Shown here: piece after piece, positions 5,902 to 13,184 of the stretch
Layout of the letters: the number at the start of each line of letters is the position of its first letter
Numbering within the stretch: the first letter of the stretch is position 1
Assembly (NCBI GenBank): GCA_903894655.1
Contig: CAITQY010000406.1
Location: forward strand, 1 to 14,400
From: an uncultured Gemmatimonadota bacterium
GTDB taxonomy: Bacteria; Gemmatimonadota; Gemmatimonadetes; Gemmatimonadales; Gemmatimonadaceae
DNA length: 14,400 nucleotides
Reading direction: 5' to 3'
Program-made: the position numbers and the translations under genes
The notes under the pieces: generated by a model
Told to the model about the DNA's origin: nothing
Seen by the model: only the letters and a program-made list of their open reading frames with translations
Databases searched by the model: none

Positions 5902-8547
5902 ATGTGGTGGTGGCAGGTGGTGCGACGCGGGATGACCGTGGGCGCGATCGCAGTCGTGATCGCGCCCATTTCGGTCGTGCACGCCGAGCGTGCGCCGGCG
6001 CTGGCCGCGCGCCTGTCGGATCCGGTGTGTGCGGTGCGGCTGGGAGCGCAGGAACGGTCGTCGCTGTGGGCGCCGCCGCTCGACCGCATTGTGAATCTGC
6101 ATGTGCCTGAGGTCTCGATTCGCGAGGCGCTCGATCGGTTGGCGGTAGTCGCGAAGATCGAACTGTCGTACAGTGCGGAGCTGCTGCCCACCGGAAAGCG
6201 GGTCTGTCTTGCGCTCGATCGCGTGCCGGTGGGTGCCGTGTTGGAGTCGCTGCTCTCCGGCAGCGCTTTGCGCTCGATCGTACTGGGCACCACGCAGGTG
6301 GTGCTGGCGCCGTCGCGCGCTGGTGTGGTGGCGGACGGCGAGAGCAGTGATGGGGTCGCGCCGTCGGCGAGTGCGTTGTCGAATGTGTTGTCGCGTGCGC
6401 CGATGGCACGACGGGCCAGCGTGCTCGATCGCGTGGTCGTGACGGGATCACCCGACGGTGCGCCTCAACGTGGCTCCCCCTTTGCGCTCGACGTGATCGA
6501 TGGGGCAACGCTCGCCCGTCATGGCGTGGGAACGCTGGGGGAAGCCCTCGATCTGGCCGTGCCCGGCGTCTGGTCGTGGACGGCGAGCGCCGGCACGCTC
6601 TCGGCACGATACGGCAGTATCCGCGGCGCCAGCTCGTTCGGCGTCAGTGCGCCGAAGATTTATCTCGATGGCATCGAGGTCGCGAATCCGTTGCTCGTCA
6701 CGCAGCTCGACCCGGCACGTGTGGATCGCGTGGAAGTGATTCGCGGACCGCAGGGTGCGGCCCTGTACGGTGCCGATGCGATCAGCGGCGTGGTGAACAT
6801 TCTCACCCGACACGATGGAACGCCGACGGGCGCGCCGGTGGTGCAGCTGTCCACCACGGCAGGGCTGTCGGCCACTGCCTACGCTCCGCGTGATGCGTTC
6901 GTGCAGGATCATGCGCTGTCGTTCCGCCGTGGCAGCAGCTCCCGCAGTCTCGGTCTCGGTCTCAACGTCGGCACGGTCGGGGCCTACGTGCCCGGCGCAT
7001 CGGAGCAGCGTCTGTTGGCCGATGCCGACGTACGCGTGGTTCGCTCGAACGCCGTGTTCACCGGTACGGCGCGGTTTTCGGCGCAACGCGCGAATGCCAG
7101 CACCCGTCTGATGTTCGGTGGCGCAACGTCGGATGCATCTGCCAACCGGTCACCCTTGGATCCCACGGGGCGTGTGCCCTTTGCCGGCGACAGTGCCACC
7201 GGCCAGTCGCTGTCGCAGTATACGGTGGGCGGTACGGTAGCCGTGATGCCCAATCTGCATTGGACGCACACGGTCATCGCTGGCGTGGACGGCTATCGAT
7301 TGCGTGGACTCTCGTCAGCCTCGCTGCCGACGCCGGTGTTGTCGACGAGTGCACTTGGTGAGGGGCAGGGATCGGCCGATCGCGGGACGCTGCGGTTGCG
7401 CAGTGTGGGCCGTTTCGATGTGGCCGAGGGCACGTTGCTGGCGGTGACCTTCGCCGCCGAGCAAGCGCTGACGCGCGATGTGGCCACCGAGGCGACGAAC
7501 GCCCCGGGCTCTCGACCCAGCGGCGGGGCACTGACGCCGGCCATTGCATCGTTGTCGGCACCGTTGCGTCTCACCCAGAGTTTGATCAACAATGCGGGCG
7601 TCTCGGCGCAGGCTATGCTGTCCTGGCAGGACCGGTGGTACCTCTCGGCGGGTGGCCGTGCCGAGCGCACGAGTGGCGCCACGGCCGACGTGCAGTACGC
7701 GCTGTTGCCCATGGTCGGCGCGGCCTATGTGCGCGACTACGGGCCGGCGGTGTTGAAGCTCCGCAGCGCGTATGGCACCGGAATTCGGCCGGCGCGCACG
7801 CTGGCGCGTGGCACCTCGTGGATGGGACGTGGCGCGGCGTCGGCTACCGAGGGGCTGCAGCCCGAGCGGCAGACTGGCCTCGAGGCGGGGGCCGATCTGG
7901 TGTTCGCGCACGGGGTATCGTTGCACGTCACGCGTTTCGATCAGGAAGCGTCGGGGCTCATCCAACCCGTTGGATCGATGTCCAACGCGGTCGGCCCCAA
8001 TGGCCGCATTGTGCGCAATCTCTCGTACACGTTGCAGAATGTGGGCGCGATCACGAACCGTGGATGGGAGCTGCAGGCCACGGCGCGTAGGAGCCGTCTG
8101 CAGCTGGCGGGCACGCTGTCGCTGGTGGATAGCCGGGTGGCGCGCACGGCCACCGCTTATCGCGGTGAGTTGCGCGTGGGCGATCGCATGCTCGATGTGC
8201 CAGCGTCCACGGTAAGCCTCTCGGCCACGTGGGCGGCGCGCCGCTGGAGCGTGAGCTCGACGGCCACACGGGCCGCCGACTGGATTGGCTACGATCGGAC
8301 CGCGATCGGAGAAGCGGTGGCGAACACCGCGCCCGAGTACGACTTCGGCGGACCGCTGCTGCGGCGGTATTGGCTGCAGTACGGCGGCGTGACACGCTGG
8401 CGAGCCAATGTGAGCTACCGGTTGCGCGGTGACCTGTCGGTGCTGATCGGCGGTGAGAACCTACTGAACGTGCAGCGCGGCGCGCCGGACAATGCAACCG
8501 TCACGGCGGGCCGCACGCTGAGCTTCGGACTTCGCTCGATGTTCTAG
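5902..8547 (+). CDS. TonB-dependent outer-membrane receptor with STN signalling domain
   Basis: The 881-residue protein has a signal peptide (1-28, cut after VVHA) and an STN domain at about 62-137 (IVNLHVPEVSIREALDRLAV, KRVCLALDRVPV). A TonB-box-like DRVVVTGS follows at 176-183. The plug spans about 184-305, including IYLDGIEV and VEVIRGPQGAALYGADAISG. The rest is a beta-barrel ending in a terminal Phe (LRSMF), typical for Bam-inserted barrels. It should import a specific ligand with TonB energy and signal through STN to FecR. The substrate cannot be read from sequence. There is no SusD partner, so a FecA-like siderophore or small-molecule receptor is more likely than a glycan SusC. Start: ATG 5902 gives a clean signal peptide; an in-frame TTG at 5878 overlaps the fecR-like stop. 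Confidence 0.93.
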   Translation: MWWWQVVRRGMTVGAIAVVIAPISVVHAERAPALAARLSDPVCAVRLGAQERSSLWAPPLDRIVNLHVPEVSIREALDRLAVVAKIELSYSAELLPTGKRVCLALDRVPVGAVLESLLSGSALRSIVLGTTQVVLAPSRAGVVADGESSDGVAPSASALSNVLSRAPMARRASVLDRVVVTGSPDGAPQRGSPFALDVIDGATLARHGVGTLGEALDLAVPGVWSWTASAGTLSARYGSIRGASSFGVSAPKIYLDGIEVANPLLVTQLDPARVDRVEVIRGPQGAALYGADAISGVVNILTRHDGTPTGAPVVQLSTTAGLSATAYAPRDAFVQDHALSFRRGSSSRSLGLGLNVGTVGAYVPGASEQRLLADADVRVVRSNAVFTGTARFSAQRANASTRLMFGGATSDASANRSPLDPTGRVPFAGDSATGQSLSQYTVGGTVAVMPNLHWTHTVIAGVDGYRLRGLSSASLPTPVLSTSALGEGQGSADRGTLRLRSVGRFDVAEGTLLAVTFAAEQALTRDVATEATNAPGSRPSGGALTPAIASLSAPLRLTQSLINNAGVSAQAMLSWQDRWYLSAGGRAERTSGATADVQYALLPMVGAAYVRDYGPAVLKLRSAYGTGIRPARTLARGTSWMGRGAASATEGLQPERQTGLEAGADLVFAHGVSLHVTRFDQEASGLIQPVGSMSNAVGPNGRIVRNLSYTLQNVGAITNRGWELQATARRSRLQLAGTLSLVDSRVARTATAYRGELRVGDRMLDVPASTVSLSATWAARRWSVSSTATRAADWIGYDRTAIGEAVANTAPEYDFGGPLLRRYWLQYGGVTRWRANVSYRLRGDLSVLIGGENLLNVQRGAPDNATVTAGRTLSFGLRSMF

Positions 8548-8616
8548 GGGAGGCCCCCCGCCGGGCCGCGAGAAACCTCCACTCGCGTCCCGTGGATTCT
8601 GGTTGCATGTTCAGGA

Positions 8617-9981
8617 ATGGACCGTCGACTTTTTGTTTCCGCCGTGGCCGGGGCGACCGCCCTGCCCAGTCTTGCCGCCGCGCTTTCGCCGCGTTTCTCG
8701 CCGCATGCGATCCGGCGTCTGATCGATGCCGCCGAGGTCGCGAAGGATCGCGGCGTCGCCCTGTTCGATCCGAATGCGCCTGCTTGGCGAGGCGACGCGG
8801 CGCAAGCCGAGGCGTTCGCGGCCGACGAGGATTTCTGGGAGCCGATCCAACGGGCCTTTGATCTCGACCGCACGTGGATCAACCTGAACAACGGCGGCTG
8901 TTCGCCGGCCCCCTCGCATGTCATGGCGCAGCTGGAGCGTGACCTGCGCTTCTCGAACGAGCTGCCGGTGATCCAGATGTGGCAGACGCTGGAGCCTCGC
9001 ATCGAGATCGTCCGGCGCGAGCTTGCGCTCGAGTTCGGCTGCGACACGGAAGAAATGGCGATCACGCGCAATGCATCGGAAGCGATGGAGACGCTGATCT
9101 TCGGCATCGATCTCAAGCGCGGTGACGAAGTGGTGGTCAGCAACCAGAACTACGGGCGCATGATCAACGCGTGGAAGCAGCGCGCGCGCCGCGAAGGCAT
9201 CGTGCTGAAGGAAGTGTCGTTCCCCGTACCGTGCACGGAGCCGCAGCAGATCGTGGACGCGTTCGCCGCGGCGATCACGTCGCGCACGCGCGTCATGGAG
9301 ATCACGCACATCACCAACCTGACCGGCCAGATTCTGCCGGTGAAAGAGTTGATCGCCATGGCGCGCGCGAAGGGCGTGGTGACGTTCGTGGATGGGGCGC
9401 ATGCCTTCGCGCAGTTCCCGTTCACGCGCGACGAACTGGACGTGGACTACTACGGCACGAGCCTGCACAAGTGGCTGCTGGCACCGATCGGCACGGGTTT
9501 CCTCTACGTGCGCAAGGACAAGATCGAGTCGATGTGGCCGCTGATGGCGGGCAACCCCGGGCAGGAAGCCGACATCCGCAAGTACGAAGAAATCGGCACG
9601 CATCCGGCGGCGAATCACAACGCGATTTCGGTCTCGCTGGCGTTTCATCGGGCAATCGGCTCGGCGCGGAAGCAGGCACGACTCAAGTTCCTGCGCGATC
9701 GGTGGGCCAAGCGATTGCTGGCCGAGGGCAAGGGCCGCGTGAAGGTGCTGACGCCACTCGATTCGAAGTGGGGCGGCGGCATCGGTTTCTTCAACGTCGA
9801 TGGCCTCGACCCGGTCAAACTCGGCAGCTGGCTGGTGTCACAGCACCGCGTCGTGCAAACGCCGATCGTGCATCAGGAGTTCAGCGGGATCCGCGTTACC
9901 CCGAACGTGTATACCACGTTGGACGAGATCGACCGGTTCTCCGAACTCGTGCTCCGGGCGATGCGCAACGGTATCGCCTGA
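8617..9981 (+). CDS. Tat-exported PLP-dependent enzyme, aminotransferase class V fold
   Basis: The 454-residue protein carries a twin-arginine leader (DRRLFVSAVAG at 2-12, then a hydrophobic stretch to about 23), so it is probably exported folded with its cofactor. The fold-type I PLP signature is present: RNASEAMETLIFG (151-163, phosphate-binding region), VDGAHA with D259, and Schiff-base lysine K285 in GTSLHKWLLAPIGTGF. It resembles isopenicillin-N-epimerase-like and cysteine-desulfurase-like members; the reaction (epimerase, lyase, transaminase or desulfurase) cannot be decided. Exported class V enzymes are known, for example PvdN in pyoverdine maturation. It lies 69 bp after the TonB receptor and 22 bp before the DUF4412 gene, suggesting a shared transcript. 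The Shine-Dalgarno is poor (CAGGA abuts the ATG). Confidence 0.9.
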   Translation: MDRRLFVSAVAGATALPSLAAALSPRFSPHAIRRLIDAAEVAKDRGVALFDPNAPAWRGDAAQAEAFAADEDFWEPIQRAFDLDRTWINLNNGGCSPAPSHVMAQLERDLRFSNELPVIQMWQTLEPRIEIVRRELALEFGCDTEEMAITRNASEAMETLIFGIDLKRGDEVVVSNQNYGRMINAWKQRARREGIVLKEVSFPVPCTEPQQIVDAFAAAITSRTRVMEITHITNLTGQILPVKELIAMARAKGVVTFVDGAHAFAQFPFTRDELDVDYYGTSLHKWLLAPIGTGFLYVRKDKIESMWPLMAGNPGQEADIRKYEEIGTHPAANHNAISVSLAFHRAIGSARKQARLKFLRDRWAKRLLAEGKGRVKVLTPLDSKWGGGIGFFNVDGLDPVKLGSWLVSQHRVVQTPIVHQEFSGIRVTPNVYTTLDEIDRFSELVLRAMRNGIA

Positions 9982-10003
9982 CCTCTTCAGCAAGCGAGTC
10001 GTG

Positions 10004-10663
10004 ATGTTACGCGTGTGTCCGTTCACCGTCGCTGCGGCGACGGTGTCCATGTTGGTCGTCATGGTGCCGCAGGTGGTGGCGGCACAGCCGTTCGAAGGCG
10101 CGCTGACCATGCGCTTGATGTCGAAGGGCGCGAACGGTCCGCAGGTGCAGGAGATCGCGTATCTCGTGCGCGGCGGCAAGGTGCGCGTGTCGATGGGTGG
10201 GCCGGCCGGTGCGATGTCGCTGTTGTCGGTGCCCCAAGAGCAGAAGGTGTATGTGCTGATGGCGGCGCAGAACGCCTACATGGAGATGCCGATCGGTGAT
10301 GCGTCGTCGAGCGTCGCGGCCAAGGCGCCGGCTGATGCGAAGATCACGCTCACCGGCCGGATGGACACGGTGGCCGGCAATGCGTGCGAACACGTGACGG
10401 TGGCCAGTGCCGCGCAGACCGTCGACATCTGCTTGGCGAAGGGACTCGGCGGGTACGTGAATCCGCTGGCGTCGATGCAACGGGGCAGCGAGCCGGCCTG
10501 GCAGCGGATGCTCACGGCCGACGGCGGTTTTCCCCTCAAGGTTACGATGCAGGACGGGAGTATCCCCATCGAGGTGGTGAAGATCGAGAAGAAGAAACTC
10601 GCTGCTGACCTGTTCTCGGTGCCGCTCACCTATACGAAGATGGAGATGCCACGGCGGCGCTGA
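10004..10663 (+). CDS. DUF4412 domain secreted protein
   Basis: The 219-residue protein has a signal peptide (1-27, cut after VVAA before Q28). The body matches the DUF4412 pattern: FEGALTMRLMS near the mature start, YLVRGGKVRVSM (53-64), LLSVPQEQKVYVL (73-85), a central GRMDTVAGNACEHVTV (118-133) and DICLAKGLGGY (141-151). C128 and C143 could pair as a disulfide. It is probably periplasmic or outer-membrane associated, and its role is unknown. ATG 10004 is used; GTG 10001 directly before it is also possible. It begins 22 bp after the PLP enzyme, so it probably belongs to the same operon. Confidence 0.85.
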   Translation: MLRVCPFTVAAATVSMLVVMVPQVVAAQPFEGALTMRLMSKGANGPQVQEIAYLVRGGKVRVSMGGPAGAMSLLSVPQEQKVYVLMAAQNAYMEMPIGDASSSVAAKAPADAKITLTGRMDTVAGNACEHVTVASAAQTVDICLAKGLGGYVNPLASMQRGSEPAWQRMLTADGGFPLKVTMQDGSIPIEVVKIEKKKLAADLFSVPLTYTKMEMPRRR

Positions 10664-10764
10664 GTCGGCTGAAACCTCCGTCGCGTCGTCGCGTTAGGAG
10701 GGACAGAGGGTGAGCGGCAGCACGACGCCAAGGGCTCTGCGACGCGCTCCGTTCCCGACTACTC

Positions 10765-10770
10765 AGGAGG
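10765..10770 (+). promoter_or_regulatory. Strong Shine-Dalgarno deciding the GTG 10776 start
   Basis: AGGAGG lies 5 bases before GTG 10776. A second perfect AGGAGG at 10696-10701 lies 8 bases before an in-frame GTG at 10710, which would add 22 residues. Both sites are good, and this is unusual in a window where most genes lack any Shine-Dalgarno. Confidence 0.7.
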
Positions 10771-10775
10771 TTCCC

Positions 10776-11066
10776 GTGTTCTTTCTCATCTCGTTCGCGA
10801 TCGCCACCATCCTGGCCGTCGTGCTCCATGGCACCACGCGCCGGTTCGTCCGTAACCGGCTCCGGTACGTCGATACGGTGCAGAAGAGCATCGCGCCGTG
10901 GGCGGCCGGTGGGGCCGCGTTTCTGATTGGTGCGGTGCTCGTGCCGTTTCTGCCACTGGTCGGTCTCGGCACGGCGTTGACGGCCGGCCTGGCAGTCGGC
11001 TCCGGGGTGGCCGCGGGCGCCCGTGATATCAAGCAGGGGACGTCACCCGTCGTGTACGGGCCGTGA
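10776..11066 (+). CDS. Small membrane protein of unknown function
   Basis: The 96-residue product begins at GTG 10776 because a perfect AGGAGG precedes it and translation then opens with a transmembrane helix (MFFLISFAIATILAVVLH, 1-18). A basic stretch (TRRFVRNRLR, 21-30) follows, probably cytoplasmic. A Gly/Ala-rich hydrophobic region (about 40-82) then forms one or two helices with small-residue spacing like a glycine zipper. The tail is hydrophilic. No family was recognised. It lies 112 bp after the DUF4412 gene on the same strand. The longer GTG 10710 form would have 118 residues. Its role in the receptor block is unknown and it may be unrelated. Confidence 0.7.
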   Translation: MFFLISFAIATILAVVLHGTTRRFVRNRLRYVDTVQKSIAPWAAGGAAFLIGAVLVPFLPLVGLGTALTAGLAVGSGVAAGARDIKQGTSPVVYGP

Positions 11067-11071
11067 CGGTT

Positions 11072-11093
11072 GGGGGCCATGATGGCGGCCCCC
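11072..11093. terminator. GC-rich hairpin between convergent genes
   Basis: The arms GGGGGCC (11072-11078) and GGCCCCC (11087-11093) make a perfect 7-bp stem with an 8-base loop, 5 bases after the small membrane protein stop and 40 bases from the end of the convergent 105-aa gene. Position suits a bidirectional terminator, but neither strand shows a U-run, so intrinsic termination is doubtful. Confidence 0.4.
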
Positions 11094-11132
11094 TCGGCGA
11101 TACCATCACGCGATAGGGCCGAAGCCGTACGC

Positions 11133-11450
11133 CTAGTGGATGTCGTGTGCGGGGCGCTCGACTTCGCGTACCAGCATGGCCTGAGCGCCGCCGAAGTCGA
11201 GAAGCAGCACGTCGCCGGCGCCGTGCTCGATCCGTACGCTCATGCTGTGCGGCGCCTCGGGGTTTTCGGTGTGCAGCAGCTCGCCGTCCACGCGGTACAC
11301 GAGGTCGACGACCTGATCCTGTCCCCCCACGTCGACATGGTAGCGGAGCACGCCATCGACGAGAAATTCCATGCGCACACCCGGGGCGAAGTCGAGTGAC
11401 GCGTCGGCGCGCATGAGGCGCCAGATGCCCAACAACCAGTTCGTGCTCAT
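11133..11450 (-). CDS. Conserved-looking 105-aa protein of unknown function
   Basis: The protein starts at ATG 11450; the longer open frame to 11609 would overlap the divergent DUF547 gene and is discarded. It opens with MSTNWLLGIWRLMRA and continues FAPGVRMEFLVDGVLRYHVD (21-40), VYRVDGELLHTENPEAPHSM (51-70) and VLLLDFGGAQAMLVRE (81-96). The alternation of short strands and turns suggests a small beta-barrel or lipocalin-like fold, in the style of proteins beginning W-L-x-G-x-W; this is an impression, not a match. No signal peptide or membrane helix is seen, so it is probably cytoplasmic. No Shine-Dalgarno precedes it; a TATAGT 7-12 bases before the ATG suggests leaderless expression. Confidence 0.75.
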   Translation of the reverse strand: MSTNWLLGIWRLMRADASLDFAPGVRMEFLVDGVLRYHVDVGGQDQVVDLVYRVDGELLHTENPEAPHSMSVRIEHGAGDVLLLDFGGAQAMLVREVERPAHDIH

Positions 11451-11455
11451 CGAAC

Positions 11456-11462
11456 TACTATA
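11456..11462. promoter_or_regulatory. Nearly symmetric -10 element shared by two divergent genes
   Basis: In the 16-bp gap between starts 11450 (minus) and 11467 (plus), the bases TACTATA read as TATAGT on the minus strand (11462-11457, five of six matches). On the plus strand they read as TACTAT (11456-11461, four of six). Each lies 6 to 12 bases before its start codon, so transcription would begin at or next to both ATGs and give leaderless mRNAs. No clear -35 was found on either side. Confidence 0.45.
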
Positions 11463-11466
11463 CACG

Positions 11467-12303
11467 ATGTCATTCTCGCTGCGCAGGGCCTCGACGGCAG
11501 CATACGGGTGGGTGCTGGTGACGCTGTTCGCGACGTCGCTCATCGCGGCACCGCTCCCCGCGCAGTCGGCACCTACGCCGGTACCCGCTCGGGTACCCGC
11601 TCGGGCCACGATCGACCACTCGGCCTTCGACCGCTTGCTCCGTGCCCACGTGACCGACGGACGTGTGGACTACGACGCCTTTCGCGATGCGACTGCCTTT
11701 CGCGGCTACTTAACCTCGCTCGAGCGCGCGTCGCTGGCCGGCGCCGACGACGAGGAACAGCTGGCATTCTGGATCAATGTGTACAATGCCTACACGATCC
11801 AGCTCATCGTCTCCCACGGGGAGCGCGAAAGCATCCGGAACGTGAACCGCACGCTCGGGGTGCTCCGCTTGAAGGGGCCGTGGAGCGAGCCGATCGTGCG
11901 GGCCGCGGGGCGTACGCTGACCCTCGACGACGTGCAGCATCGAATCATCCGCAAGGAGTTTCACGATCCGCGCATTCACTTCGCGCTGGTTGCGGCGGCA
12001 AAAAGCAGCCCGCCGTTGCGGTCTGAGGCGTACACCGGGGCCAGGCTCGATGCGCAACTCTTCGATCAGGGTCGTCGGTTCCTGACGGACACCAGCACGA
12101 ACCAGATCGCGACCCAATACCCGCGCCTCAGTCCCATCTTCACCTACTACAAGTCCGACTTCGGCAATTCGCGCTCGGATCTGGGCGGCTATCTGGCCAC
12201 GTGGTTCGACGGCGAGACGAAGAAGAAGCTGGAATCCGGCCGCTTCGGGATGCGGGAAATGCCGTTCGACTGGTCGCTGAACGCGAAGCTGCCTACGCGC
12301 TGA
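11467..12303 (+). CDS. DUF547 domain-containing exported protein
   Basis: The 278-residue protein starts at ATG 11467 and has a signal peptide (about 1-33, LPAQ before the cut). The DUF547 domain spans about 52-230: FDRLLRAHVTDGRVDYDAF (54-72), FWINVYNAYTIQLIV (101-115), LRLKGPWSEPIVRAAGR (133-149), LTLDDVQHRIIRKEFHDPRI (151-170) and SPPLRSEAY (181-189). Many DUF547 members carry cysteines in the segment read here as ALVAAAKSSPPL (173-184); this protein has none, so if those cysteines are catalytic it may be inactive or altered. The biochemical role of the family is unknown. The start has no Shine-Dalgarno and may be leaderless. It ends 24 bp from a convergent lipoprotein gene. Confidence 0.88.
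   Translation: MSFSLRRASTAAYGWVLVTLFATSLIAAPLPAQSAPTPVPARVPARATIDHSAFDRLLRAHVTDGRVDYDAFRDATAFRGYLTSLERASLAGADDEEQLAFWINVYNAYTIQLIVSHGERESIRNVNRTLGVLRLKGPWSEPIVRAAGRTLTLDDVQHRIIRKEFHDPRIHFALVAAAKSSPPLRSEAYTGARLDAQLFDQGRRFLTDTSTNQIATQYPRLSPIFTYYKSDFGNSRSDLGGYLATWFDGETKKKLESGRFGMREMPFDWSLNAKLPTR
11580..11603 (+). repeat. 12-bp tandem duplication inside the DUF547 gene
   Basis: GGTACCCGCTCG occurs twice in tandem (11580-11591 and 11592-11603). It encodes VPARVPAR in the linker between signal peptide and DUF547 domain. It keeps the frame and is probably a harmless slippage duplication. Confidence 0.8.
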
Positions 12304-12327
12304 TCTCCCTGCCGTTGCCGGTCATCG

Positions 12328-12858
12328 TCAGCGGTCGGTGCGAGGTGCGAGGTAGGTCATGGGCACGCGGGCGAAGATCTCACGCTCGTGCTTCCGCAGA
12401 TTCTCGATGTCGTAGGGCTGCACGTCTTTTGCCTCGAGGTCTACCGTCTTGGTGGCGGAGTCGACCCTATATCCGCTCAGGTAGACGTTCAGGAGCGAGT
12501 GCAGCATCGTCGGCGTGCTGTTGCCCGAGGCGGCCTTCAGCGCGCGATGTTCGAACAGGCGCGTCGGCGCGTACTCGGCGTTGTAGAAATAGGCCCGTGA
12601 CGACGTGGCACTGTCGGCGAACAGCATCTGCTCTTCGATGACGACGAGCTTGCCGTTAACGTACGCCGCCGTGTACTCGGATTCGGCGGTGACGCTATCC
12701 GACCAGAGGCCTTCGACCTTCACGGTGTCGGTGGGTGATGCGGTCGCGGCGGCGGTGGCGGTGCTATCGGCGCCGGGCGCCGGCTTGTCTGCGCACGCGG
12801 CGGCGGCGAGGGTGGCCGCACACGCGAGTGCGGCCACGAGCAGGGATTTCGAAAGCAT
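12328..12858 (-). CDS. Predicted lipoprotein of unknown function
   Basis: ATG 12858 gives 176 residues; an in-frame GTG directly upstream adds one more. The N-terminus is a lipoprotein signal: MLSKSLLVAALACAATLAAA then C22 as the lipidated residue. A Thr/Ala/Ser-rich linker (about 23-47) follows, then a mixed alpha/beta domain with VKVEGLWSDSVTAESEYTAA, YVNGKLVVIEEQMLF, SSRAYFYNAEYAPTRLFEHR and a C-terminal helical part, KHEREIFARVPMTYL. No known family was recognised. It has no Shine-Dalgarno. It follows the 59-aa gene by 56 bp on the same strand and could share its transcript. The downstream DUF547 gene converges with a 24-bp gap and no obvious terminator hairpin. Confidence 0.78.
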   Translation of the reverse strand: MLSKSLLVAALACAATLAAAACADKPAPGADSTATAAATASPTDTVKVEGLWSDSVTAESEYTAAYVNGKLVVIEEQMLFADSATSSRAYFYNAEYAPTRLFEHRALKAASGNSTPTMLHSLLNVYLSGYRVDSATKTVDLEAKDVQPYDIENLRKHEREIFARVPMTYLAPRTDR

Positions 12859-12914
12859 CACGAGAGATCGGGTTCGGGATCACCGGGCAGCCCTCACAGC
12901 GCCGCCCGACGGTA

Positions 12915-13094
12915 TCAGAACTCGCGGCGCTTCATTTCCTTGAAGATGCCCTCGGCCTCGGAGCCCTCGAGCGGTTCGCTCTTGCCGCGGGTGGCTTCGA
13001 GCGTCGGATCGAACAGGCTGCGGGACGGCTTCTTTTGTTGCGACGCCTTAGCGGCCGTCTTCCTGAGCAACGCCTTGAGCTGCGAATCCTTCAT
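12915..13094 (-). CDS. Small lysine-rich hypothetical protein (59 aa)
   Basis: ATG 13094 is preferred because GGAG lies 5 bases upstream (CCGGAGTGTCCATG). An in-frame GTG at 13100 would overlap that site. The protein begins MKDSQLKALLRKTAAKASQQ, is strongly basic in its first half and acidic in the middle (SEPLEGSEAEG), and ends in KEMKRREF. It has no signal peptide, membrane helix or cysteine. The length and charge would suit a nucleic-acid or ribosome-associated protein, but this is only a guess. It lies 90 bp after the hydrolase gene and is preceded by a 9-bp-stem hairpin. Codon use looks like that of the neighbours, and the correct Shine-Dalgarno supports a real gene. Confidence 0.6.
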   Translation of the reverse strand: MKDSQLKALLRKTAAKASQQKKPSRSLFDPTLEATRGKSEPLEGSEAEGIFKEMKRREF

Positions 13095-13107
13095 GGACAC
13101 TCCGGTT

Positions 13108-13142
13108 GGGGGCTCCTTGATGTTGCCGGTCGCGGAGCCCCC
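13108..13142 (-). other. 9-bp-stem hairpin between hydrolase and 59-aa gene
   Basis: GGGGGCTCC (13108-13116) and GGAGCCCCC (13134-13142) are perfect inverted repeats with a 17-base loop. On the minus-strand transcript the hairpin ends 13 bases before ATG 13094 and has no U-run. An AAGGAG sequence is partly buried in its 3' arm, while the GGAG nearest the start is outside. It may end or attenuate the hydrolase transcript, or control translation of the 59-aa protein. Confidence 0.5.
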
Positions 13143-13184
13143 TGTAAAGGCCGACGGAGAAGACCGAGGCGGCGTCCGTGCCGG

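Noticed and set aside
5902..8547. Receptor as SusC of a polysaccharide-utilisation locus
   Set aside because: No SusD-like lipoprotein or glycoside hydrolase follows; the STN domain and FecR neighbour fit a FecA-type signalling receptor better.
8548..8563. GGGG-AGG-CCCC motif after the receptor stop as a terminator
   Set aside because: The stem is only about 4 bp and there is no U-run; continued transcription into the PLP enzyme gene is more likely.
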